A program made the translations under genes and the position numbers. From Flavipsychrobacter stenotrophus (GTDB lineage: Bacteria; Bacteroidota; Bacteroidia; Chitinophagales; Chitinophagaceae): a stretch of DNA of 7,102 bases. The stretch is taken from NCBI GenBank assembly GCA_947379685.1, contig CANCOG010000260.1, forward strand, positions 1-7,102, written 5' to 3'. Below are positions 1-5,256 of the stretch, piece after piece. The first letter of the stretch is position 1. Each line of letters begins with the position of its first letter. The notes under the pieces are model-generated. The model saw only the letters and a program-made list of their open reading frames with translations, was not told the DNA's origin and did no database searches.

Positions 1-1430
1 TACGCTTTATGGAACAGATCATAGGACTTCTGCATATTCTCCCCTGCCGTCTTGATCCTCGACTTCCGCTCTTCAGAACTATATAGTTCATAAGATTCCT
101 TCTGTTTGTCGGTTTCCTCCCGGGCTCCCAGCATCATGGTAGCATAAGCGGAATGTGGCGACGTTTCAGATGCCTGGTACCAGAATGCAAACGGATCGGA
201 GAAGTTTTTCTGGTGGAAATAGTTGACAGCACTTAACACTACGCACAAGGCAAATGAGGTGATGATCAGGTTTCTGTCTGTCAGTTTTTTAAACAGCACA
301 GTTTGCGTCAGCATCAGTAATATCCCAATAAGGGGCAGGTACAGACGGTGTTCAAACGTCTGACCATTAAGGTCATTGGGGACCAGCAATGCGGGAACAA
401 GGAACAAAATAAATAATCCAAACCCAATACCAACGATACGCCAGTTGACTTCTTTTGAAAAATACAGTAAGGCTGCAACTACTGCAAGTGCAATAAAGCC
501 AAAATAATACACGGTGTCATCCTGAATTGGGAACACACTTAAGTTTACCGGGAGGAAAATCTTACCGAGGTACTGAATGACCAGTGGCACCCGATGAAAG
601 AAATCTCCTACAACTTTTCCGGGGTCAGTGAACGGGGAATTCTGGATGGTGGCCATCTTGCGCGCAGCAAACCAGGTAACAAAAACGGCAGCCCATGTAC
701 CATATAATATAAGATTCTCTTTAGCCAGCCACTTTTTTTGCATAGCGAACACTACCAGTACAAAGGCCACCGGTGGCACAAATACTGCGGTTTCTTTGGT
801 GAAAAAAGCGAGTAAAAGGAACAGTACTGACCAGGCAAGGTTTTTATTCTTATGTTCTTCGGCGTATTTAACGGTGTGAATCAGGAATGGCAGGGTAAAG
901 ACGGTGAGTAATGTATCATTTCTTCCGGGAATCCAGGCTACTGCCTGGCTGATAACCGGATGAACTGCAAAAATGAGACATAAGATAAATGCATGTAACT
1001 CGCGCACTTTTAACCTGATAAACAGCTTGTATAACAAAACAACGCTGATCATGTGTAACAATATATTGATCGCATGATAGCCGGCAATCTCATCTTTGGC
1101 TAACTGGTAATTGATAACCATACTGTCCAGGAATATGGGACGATAGTAAGGGTCCTTGGTGGCATCGAATAAGCCGCGGCCAAACGAGGTAAATATATGC
1201 GCTAAATTTTCGTTGTATTCATGGAAATCCCTGATGAAGATAGAATCGTCAAGCTCGGTAAAACCAAACTTAAGCGTGGGGCAATAGATGAAAAATGCGG
1301 CCAATGCCAGCCACAACCAGGGGAATGGAATTACAGCTGCGTCGTTCCCTTTGGGGAACCAGCTTTCTTTGACCTCGTCCTTTCTTTCAACAACTTTTAT
1401 GGGTTCGCGTGCAACTTTTTTCTGGCTCAA
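1..1430 (-). CDS. TMTC/PMT-like GT-C membrane glycosyltransferase with C-terminal TPR region (partial, C-terminus outside window)
   Basis: Seen: an open frame of 476 codons running off the window start. A basic N-terminus (about residues 1-37) is followed by roughly 11-12 hydrophobic segments (first at 38-53, last about 388-402), then a hydrophilic tail that begins like a TPR (W-Y-Q-A-S near the alanine-rich start). Family-type motifs are the acidic pair D61-D62 in the first loop, YYRP (95-98), HPV (157-159), PGRND (168-172, compare GRAD in TMTC proteins), TKE (211-213) and EHRLYLPLIG (360-369). Known: this arrangement matches TMTC/O-mannosyltransferase-like GT-C enzymes, which move a sugar from a polyprenyl-phosphate carrier to acceptors outside the cytoplasm; D61/D62 would be the catalytic candidates. 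Start: the frame has no ATG before residue 104, which is past the first membrane segment. The TTG at 1430 lies 25 nt after a perfect TAnnTTTG element and is the best start. The donor and acceptor are unknown, and a non-enzymatic TPR membrane protein is the alternative. Confidence 0.85.
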   Translation of the reverse strand, partial: MSQKKVAREPIKVVERKDEVKESWFPKGNDAAVIPFPWLWLALAAFFIYCPTLKFGFTELDDSIFIRDFHEYNENLAHIFTSFGRGLFDATKDPYYRPIFLDSMVINYQLAKDEIAGYHAINILLHMISVVLLYKLFIRLKVRELHAFILCLIFAVHPVISQAVAWIPGRNDTLLTVFTLPFLIHTVKYAEEHKNKNLAWSVLFLLLAFFTKETAVFVPPVAFVLVVFAMQKKWLAKENLILYGTWAAVFVTWFAARKMATIQNSPFTDPGKVVGDFFHRVPLVIQYLGKIFLPVNLSVFPIQDDTVYYFGFIALAVVAALLYFSKEVNWRIVGIGFGLFILFLVPALLVPNDLNGQTFEHRLYLPLIGILLMLTQTVLFKKLTDRNLIITSFALCVVLSAVNYFHQKNFSDPFAFWYQASETSPHSAYATMMLGAREETDKQKESYELYSSEERKSRIKTAGENMQKSYDLFHKA

Positions 1431-1455
1431 TCTTGTGCTTTTAATCCTTGTGATT

Positions 1456-1485
1456 CAAAAATATAAAAAGTAAGGGTTAGTCAAA
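1456..1485 (-). promoter_or_regulatory. Bacteroidota-type promoter for the TMTC-like gene
   Basis: On the minus strand a -33 element TTTG (1485-1482) is followed, after 18 nt, by TATTTTTG (1463-1456), a perfect TAnnTTTG -7 element. The TTG start codon lies 25 nt further on. This is the most complete promoter in the window and it supports the non-ATG start. Confidence 0.7.
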
Positions 1486-1539
1486 CATATTTTCGGAGTT
1501 ATTATAAATGAGAGATGCAAATTCATGTATTATTACTTT

Positions 1540-1616
1540 AACACAAGGAACACAGGGACATCCACAAAGGACACTAATTTATACATGGTACGAAGAAACT
1601 AAGAGCACAAAGTTCA
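1540..1616. repeat. Degenerate CACAAAGGA-type intergenic repeat
   Basis: Four related units are visible: ACACAAGGA (1541-1549), ACACAGGGACA (1550-1560), CCACAAAGGACA (1562-1573) and GCACAAAGTTCA (1605-1616). The strand is strongly asymmetric, with almost no C runs and many A/G/AC steps. Similar short tandem ACACAAAGG strings are found in intergenic DNA of many Bacteroidota. This copy looks decayed, and I see no coding role. Confidence 0.5.
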
Positions 1617-1636
1617 TTTAGTGCGAATGCACTAAA
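1617..1636. repeat. Perfect inverted repeat, 8-bp stem with GAAT loop
   Basis: TTTAGTGC (1617-1624) and GCACTAAA (1629-1636) pair perfectly around the loop GAAT. Neither side is followed by a T run, so it is not an intrinsic terminator. It directly abuts the last CACAAAG unit and may be the terminal palindrome of the same repeat element, or an operator. Confidence 0.55.
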
Positions 1637-1716
1637 GTATGCAGGATATAGTATGATTTTTTACAATTTTAAATCGACAGGCACAATCCGGGTAGGAAAC
1701 GTCCATACACCGGAAA

Positions 1717-1738
1717 GCAGTTGCCCTGCGGGCACTGC
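1717..1738. repeat. Imperfect hairpin upstream of the AlkZ-like promoter
   Basis: GCAGTTGCCC (1717-1726) pairs with GGGCACTGC (1730-1738) around a TGC loop, with one unpaired T. It ends 19 bp before the -7 element at 1758, so it covers the usual -33 region of that promoter. No T run follows. It could be an operator or a chance structure. Confidence 0.4.
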
Positions 1739-1757
1739 ATTTATCACCGGAAAACAA

Positions 1758-1765
1758 TATTTTTG
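1758..1765 (+). promoter_or_regulatory. Bacteroidota -7 promoter element for the AlkZ-like gene
   Basis: TATTTTTG is a perfect TAnnTTTG match ending 18 nt before the ATG at 1784. No clear TTTG -33 box is seen at the expected spacing; an imperfect hairpin occupies that position. The element lies downstream of the possible TTG at 1721, which argues for the ATG start. Confidence 0.55.
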
Positions 1766-1783
1766 GCAAAACCCCTGCCCGAT

Positions 1784-2845
1784 ATGGATATAGTAGCGCA
1801 ACGACTGCTGAACCAGCATATTTTAAAAAAAACGGCAACCACACCTGCCGAACTTGTCGCGCATATGGGTGCTGTGCAGGCCCAGGACTATGCGGGAGCA
1901 AAGTGGGCGATCGGGTTAAGGATACAGGGGCAAACTGATGCAAGTATAGAAATGGCTATGAATGAGGGTTCCATCATCAGGACCCATGTCCTGCGACCAA
2001 CATGGCACTTTGTTACTCCGGAAGATATCCGGTGGATGCTGGAGCTCACAGGGCCAAGGATACTTTCAGCGAGCGCATCCATGCACAGGAACATGGGGTT
2101 AGACACCGAAGTCCTCAAGAAATGTAATAATATATTCATAAAATCGCTAGAGGGTGGCCAACAACTGGACCGGGCAGCATTAGCTAACGTTTTACAAGCA
2201 GCAGGCATTCCCACGAATGAGTTGAGAATGGTGCTGATACTGATGCAGGCTGAAGTAAATGGATTGATCTGCAGCGGGCCGAGAAAGGGAAAACAATTTA
2301 CCTATGCACTTCTGGACGAGTGGGCACCGGGAAGCAACAGCCTAAGCAGGGACGAGGCATTGGCGCGACTTGCCAGGTTGTATTTTACCAGCCATGGGCC
2401 CGCCACATTGCAAGACTATGTTTGGTGGTCGGGGCTAACAGTTACTGATGCACGAAAGGGAATTGCATTAAATGGCAATCGGATTCACAATGAAATTGTT
2501 GACGGCAGGGATTACTATGCAGTTGATTTTCCTGTATCGCCAGTTGTATCACCTGCACTATTGCTTCCAGCTTTCGATGAATTGACGGTGGCTTATAAAG
2601 ACCGGTTGCATCTTATTGACGGAAAGGCCGGAAAAGCATTTGAAAAAAATCTGCTCAACCCAGTGGTATTCATAAATGGAAGAGTAGCCGGAACCTGGAA
2701 ACGGACCCCGACGAAAAACAAGGTTCAAGTGAGTGTATTTCCTTTCGCGAAGTTTAAGAAAGCCGAAAAAGAGGCAATTGCTTTTGCGGCCGACGACTAT
2801 TACAAATTTCTTGAGGTGGAGGGATCGATAGAATTTGAGGGGTAA
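1784..2845 (+). CDS. Winged-helix AlkZ/YcaQ-like protein (HTH_42 family), probable DNA glycosylase
   Basis: Seen: 353 residues with hallmarks of the HTH_42 (PF06224) family. These are Q32-A-Q34-D in the N-terminal part, RTHVLRPTWHFV (66-77, compare the family R-x-x-x-R-G-T-x-H-x-V), HGPATLQDYVWWSGL (204-218), and LLPAFDELTVAYKDR (260-274). Known: AlkZ (azinomycin B resistance) and E. coli YcaQ (AlkX) are monofunctional glycosylases that remove alkylated bases and unhook interstrand crosslinks; their catalytic motif is Q-phi-Q or Q-phi-D. The QAQ here fits the AlkZ type. Inferred: cytoplasmic DNA repair. No antibiotic-biosynthesis gene lies nearby, so this looks like a housekeeping or general alkylation-repair member. 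Start: the ATG at 1784 follows a TAnnTTTG element by 18 nt; a TTG at 1721 would add 21 residues with no family likeness and lies upstream of that promoter. The gene converges on ldcA with an 18-bp gap. Confidence 0.85.
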   Translation: MDIVAQRLLNQHILKKTATTPAELVAHMGAVQAQDYAGAKWAIGLRIQGQTDASIEMAMNEGSIIRTHVLRPTWHFVTPEDIRWMLELTGPRILSASASMHRNMGLDTEVLKKCNNIFIKSLEGGQQLDRAALANVLQAAGIPTNELRMVLILMQAEVNGLICSGPRKGKQFTYALLDEWAPGSNSLSRDEALARLARLYFTSHGPATLQDYVWWSGLTVTDARKGIALNGNRIHNEIVDGRDYYAVDFPVSPVVSPALLLPAFDELTVAYKDRLHLIDGKAGKAFEKNLLNPVVFINGRVAGTWKRTPTKNKVQVSVFPFAKFKKAEKEAIAFAADDYYKFLEVEGSIEFEG

Positions 2846-2863
2846 AAACGCACACCACGATAG

Positions 2864-3757
2864 CTACAACAATTCCAGTGTACCACCTGCCTCGCCAACT
2901 ATTAAGTGATGGTTACGGCCCAGGGCAATGGTGTAATTAATATCCTGATGGCCACAGGGGAATTGATAACAAACCGGATAATTGTATTCTTTTACTTTAT
3001 CCCAGATTATTTCTTCAATTGTTTGCCCGAACGGCCTGTCTGTGTCTTTAAGGTCGGTAAATCCACCCAGGATGAGCCCTTTCAAATTATCGAACTTTCC
3101 GGCCCTTTTCAATTGTAGCAGCATCCGGTCGAGGTGGTACAGGTGTTCACCGAGGTCTTCAATAAAAAGTAATTTATCATTAGTGTCAACCTCTGAAACT
3201 GTGCCCTGAAGATGCACCAGCAGTGAAAGGTTGCCACCTGTCAATATTCCTTCCGTAATTCCCTGCCTGTTAAAACTGCTGACCGGTGTTACATATCGTT
3301 GGGGCTGCCCCATAAGCGCCCTGAACAAGGACAAGAGATAATCTTCATTTTCTGTTTCGGGTTTAAAGTGCCCGCACATAGGGCTGTGTAACGTAGGTAT
3401 CGCAAAATTAGCCTGTATGTGGCTGTGCAATACGGTGATATCGCTGAAACCGCACACCCATTTGGGCTTACTGTTGAAAGCTGAAAAGTCAAGGCTGTCA
3501 ATAATACGGCTCATACCGTACCCTCCCCTACCCATGATAATGGCATCTACCTCGCTGTCATCGAGCATTTGCTGTAGGTCGGCCAGACGTTCGCTGTCAG
3601 TACCAGAAAAATAAAAGTGTTCACTAGTGACGGTTTTGCCGAGCTTCACCTTGAATCCCCAGCGCTCCAGTACCTTAATTGCATAATTAACCCGATCTAT
3701 GCCCACATAACCCGAAGGGCATGTAATACCAATAACCGATCCTTTTTTCAGATTCAT
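2864..3757 (-). CDS. ldcA: LD-carboxypeptidase (muramoyltetrapeptide carboxypeptidase), peptidase family S66
   Basis: Seen: 297 residues, the usual family length. The protein opens with a short beta strand and ITCPSG (11-16), has FSGTDSERLADLQ (50-62), GRGGYG (76-81), the nucleophile motif GFSD with Ser105 (103-106), FIEDLGEHLYHLDRML (198-213) with Glu200 as the likely catalytic glutamate, and FPCGH (266-270) with His270. Known: S66 enzymes use a Ser-Glu-His triad to cleave the L,D bond releasing the terminal D-Ala of murein tetrapeptides during recycling. The Ser-to-Glu and Glu-to-His spacings (95 and 70) are close to those of Pseudomonas LdcA. There is no signal peptide from this start, consistent with a cytoplasmic enzyme. 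Start: the ATG at 3757 lies 17 nt after TACATTTG on the minus strand; an upstream in-frame ATG at 3814 precedes that promoter and adds 19 residues outside the family fold. A microcin-self-immunity-type S66 role (MccF-like) is less likely, with no peptide or transport genes nearby. Confidence 0.92.
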   Translation of the reverse strand: MNLKKGSVIGITCPSGYVGIDRVNYAIKVLERWGFKVKLGKTVTSEHFYFSGTDSERLADLQQMLDDSEVDAIIMGRGGYGMSRIIDSLDFSAFNSKPKWVCGFSDITVLHSHIQANFAIPTLHSPMCGHFKPETENEDYLLSLFRALMGQPQRYVTPVSSFNRQGITEGILTGGNLSLLVHLQGTVSEVDTNDKLLFIEDLGEHLYHLDRMLLQLKRAGKFDNLKGLILGGFTDLKDTDRPFGQTIEEIIWDKVKEYNYPVCYQFPCGHQDINYTIALGRNHHLIVGEAGGTLELL

Positions 3758-3774
3758 AACAACCGTGATTGGCA

Positions 3775-3782
3775 CAAATGTA
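3775..3782 (-). promoter_or_regulatory. Bacteroidota -7 promoter element for ldcA
   Basis: The minus strand reads TACATTTG (3782-3775), a perfect TAnnTTTG match 17 nt before the ATG at 3757. At the expected -33 position there is only a T-rich run (opposite the A run 3798-3805), not a clear TTTG. The element favours the 3757 start over the ATG at 3814. Confidence 0.55.
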
Positions 3783-3896
3783 AATAAGGTATGAGGAGAA
3801 AAAAAGCCATTCATCCATTAATAACGCAACCTATTACATTACAATGTTTTAGCTCTAAAAACCACTAATTATAGGGACAAATACATCGCTTGGACA

Positions 3897-3932
3897 CCGA
3901 AACCGATACCAACAAACCCGAAAGTGCCGATA
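3897..3932. repeat. Direct repeat of CCGAAA-CCGATA
   Basis: CCGAAA directly followed by CCGATA (3897-3908) recurs as CCGAAA, GTG, CCGATA (3918-3932). Together with the 11-bp repeat just downstream it makes this part of the spacer unusually repetitive. It may be a regulator-binding region or decayed repeat DNA; no palindrome is present. Confidence 0.4.
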
Positions 3933-3934
3933 AG

Positions 3935-3959
3935 ATAACTTTTTGACAATAACTTTTTG
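3935..3959. repeat. 11-bp direct repeat ATAACTTTTTG, 14-bp period
   Basis: Two exact copies, 3935-3945 and 3949-3959, are separated by ACA. Each ends in TTTTTG, the sequence of a Bacteroidota -33 box, and they lie 34-58 bp upstream of the candidate -7 element of the TPR gene. They could be tandem activator sites or alternative -33 boxes. Confidence 0.5.
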
Positions 3960-3992
3960 CACAAACTACCTAATTTAGTAGGGAAATTTTAT

Positions 3993-4000
3993 TTACTTTG
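3993..4000 (+). promoter_or_regulatory. Candidate -7 promoter element for the TPR gene
   Basis: TTACTTTG matches TAnnTTTG at 7 of 8 positions counting the free ones. The nearest TTTG (3956-3959) is 33 nt upstream, too far for a normal -33 box. If used, it would leave a leader of about 105 nt before the ATG at 4112, much longer than for the other genes here. Confidence 0.35.
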
Positions 4001-4111
4001 GTGTCCTGATTCTGACACAGCGAACGAAAACCAATAAAGTTGTCGCTCTTAGTCGTTTACCCGCCTGTAAAGTTACCCGCTTCGAGACAAACAAATAAAA
4101 CAAAACAAACG

Positions 4112-5161
4112 ATGCCATTTATCCGACGAATACTATTCATAATAGCAGCAACGGTGATTTTTGCAATGGGCGCTCATGCCCAGAGTGCAGATCGTCTTTT
4201 TGAAAAAGGGAAGGTATTTTATAACCATGCTCATTACGATTCTGCGTTGAGTTGTTTCAATGCTGCAATAAAACTGAATCCGAAAGATGGCAATTTTTAC
4301 TTTTTCCGTGGCAACACCAGGGTACAGCTCAAACAGTTCGCCGATGCTATTGCCGATTATAATGAAGTAATAAATGGAGATGCGAAAGATGCCTTTGCGT
4401 ACCTGAACCGGGGAAATGCCAAAAACGACCTGGGTCAGTTTGAGGAAGCAATTGAAGATTATACAAAAGCCATAGCCATTAACCCTAATCTATCTATGGC
4501 CTACATGTACCGCGGCAGCGCTCATGACGACCTCAAGCGCTATAAAGAAGCCATGGCAGATTATGACCTTGCTATAAAAACTGATGCCAAGAATTCGAAG
4601 GCCTATAATAACCGGGGCGTGACCAAGGTAAAATTGGACCAATTTGAAGAAGCAATTGCCGACTACAACCAGGCAATTACGCTGGATCCGAAATACGCAC
4701 GGGCATATGATAACCGGGGAACAGCCAAAATAGAACTGAAACATTACGAGGATGCTATAAAGGACTATGATATGTCCATATTATTGGACCCTAAAAATGC
4801 CAAAGCATTTGACAACAGAGGCCGCGCAAAAGATTATCTGAAACGCTGCAAGGAAGCTGTTGCCGATTACAATGAAGCCATCAGGCTTGACCCTAAGAAC
4901 CCAACTGCCTATAATAACAGGGGCGTGGCAAAAATTGAGCTGAAAGAGTACAAACTATCAATAGACGACTTTAGGGAAGCAATTAAGTTAGACAGGAAAA
5001 ACCCCATCTATTTTAATAATGCGGGTTATGCTTATTTGAAAATGAGCAATTGTAAAAAGGCGCTTGAAAACTACGACCTTGCCGTGAAAATTGGCGGAAA
5101 AAACTATGTACCTGATAGGAAATACCGCGAAGAAGCAGCCAAGATGTGCAAAAAGAAATAA
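4112..5161 (+). CDS. Secreted/periplasmic tetratricopeptide repeat protein with nine TPRs
   Basis: Seen: 349 residues. Residues 1-24 form a Sec signal peptide with arginines at 5-6, a hydrophobic core (7-19) and a likely signal peptidase I cut after A21-H22-A23. Residues 26-331 are nine tandem 34-residue TPRs with no insertion or gap. Most carry N-R-G at repeat positions 6-8, A/S at 20, D-Y near 23-24, A-I at 27-28 and D-P-K-N at 31-34. A lysine-rich tail of 18 residues follows. Known: such arrays form a superhelical groove that binds peptides or partner proteins and have no catalytic site. Inferred: an exported scaffold or adaptor; the partner cannot be read from the sequence. Start: the ATG at 4112 gives a clean signal peptide; a TTG at 4040 would bury it behind 24 polar residues. 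Two adjacent stop codons (5159-5164) end the frame. The gene is probably transcribed alone; glmM 95 bp downstream has its own promoter. Confidence 0.9.
   Translation: MPFIRRILFIIAATVIFAMGAHAQSADRLFEKGKVFYNHAHYDSALSCFNAAIKLNPKDGNFYFFRGNTRVQLKQFADAIADYNEVINGDAKDAFAYLNRGNAKNDLGQFEEAIEDYTKAIAINPNLSMAYMYRGSAHDDLKRYKEAMADYDLAIKTDAKNSKAYNNRGVTKVKLDQFEEAIADYNQAITLDPKYARAYDNRGTAKIELKHYEDAIKDYDMSILLDPKNAKAFDNRGRAKDYLKRCKEAVADYNEAIRLDPKNPTAYNNRGVAKIELKEYKLSIDDFREAIKLDRKNPIYFNNAGYAYLKMSNCKKALENYDLAVKIGGKNYVPDRKYREEAAKMCKKK
4187..5104 (+). repeat. Nine in-frame 102-bp TPR-coding repeats
   Basis: The repeats keep an exact 102-bp period over 918 bp but are diverged at the DNA level. A local exception is 4601-4621 versus 4907-4927, which match at 20 of 21 bases and lie exactly three units (306 bp) apart. 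This fits selection on the N-N-R-G turn, or a past three-unit duplication or gene conversion. Confidence 0.85.
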
Positions 5162-5171
5162 TAAGACGGAC

Positions 5172-5188
5172 CATCACCTTTAATGATG
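5172..5188 (+). terminator. Weak hairpin after the TPR gene
   Basis: CATCA (5172-5176) pairs with TGATG (5184-5188) around a 7-nt loop, and is followed by TTTAAAACTT. The stem is only 5 bp and the T tract is poor, so it would be a weak intrinsic terminator at best. It is the only candidate between the TPR gene and glmM. Confidence 0.2.
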
Positions 5189-5232
5189 TTTAAAACTTAA
5201 AGCCGGGGATTTCCTTCCTTTCGGGAAAGCTA

Positions 5233-5240
5233 TATCTTTG
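5233..5240 (+). promoter_or_regulatory. Bacteroidota -7 promoter element for glmM
   Basis: TATCTTTG is a perfect TAnnTTTG element ending 16 nt before the glmM ATG. The -33 region reads ATTTCC rather than TTTG. A small palindrome, CTTTC-GG-GAAAG (about 5218-5229), lies just upstream. The element indicates that glmM is transcribed independently of the TPR gene. Confidence 0.65.
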
Positions 5241-5256
5241 TTTCAGAAAATAAGAT

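Larger units (their letters stand above)
1431..1783. other. Divergent intergenic spacer (353 bp) with promoters, decayed repeat and hairpins
   Basis: No coding sequence is supported here; the short open frames that cross it have no family likeness. It holds the promoter of the leftward TMTC-like gene (1456-1485), a degenerate CACAAAGG-type repeat (1540-1616), a perfect 8-bp hairpin (1617-1636), an imperfect hairpin (1717-1738), and the -7 element of the rightward AlkZ-like gene (1758-1765). The stretch 1637-1716 shows nothing convincing apart from a loose TCCGG/CCGGA inverted pair. Confidence 0.7.
3758..4111. other. Divergent intergenic spacer (354 bp) between ldcA and the TPR gene
   Basis: No gene is supported here. 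The spacer contains the ldcA -7 element (3775-3782), a repeated CCGAAA/CCGATA pair (3897-3908 and 3918-3932), an 11-bp direct repeat ATAACTTTTTG (3935-3945 and 3949-3959), a near-consensus -7 element (3993-4000), and an A-rich leader just before the TPR start (about 4087-4111). The stretch 3815-3896 is AT-rich with nothing recognisable. Confidence 0.7.

Noticed and set aside
628..1473. Open frames on the plus strand (628-879, 1221-1466, 1288-1473)
   Set aside because: They lie opposite the minus-strand TMTC-like gene, which has clear family motifs and membrane segments; these frames show none.
1721..1783. TTG start giving a 21-residue longer AlkZ-like protein
   Set aside because: The extension has no family likeness and would begin upstream of the perfect -7 element at 1758-1765.
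1632..2214. Minus-strand open frames across the start of the AlkZ-like gene
   Set aside because: Antisense shadows of a well-supported coding region, with no domain likeness.
2906..3614. Plus- and minus-strand open frames inside ldcA (2906-3118, 2982-3209, 3289-3501, 3417-3614)
   Set aside because: Out-of-frame shadows of a complete S66 peptidase with all catalytic motifs.
3758..3814. Upstream ATG at 3814 for ldcA
   Set aside because: It lies upstream of the TACATTTG element at 3775-3782 and adds 19 residues not seen in the family.
3943..3976. Sigma-70-like TTGACA (3943-3948) with TAATTT (3971-3976)
   Set aside because: The spacer is 22 bp, too long, and the other genes here use TAnnTTTG promoters.
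4040..4111. TTG start at 4040 for the TPR protein
   Set aside because: It would place 24 polar residues before a textbook signal peptide that begins at the ATG at 4112.
4187..5104. Periodic repeats as a possible CRISPR array or satellite
   Set aside because: The 102-bp period is in frame and encodes TPRs; there are no conserved short repeats with unique spacers.
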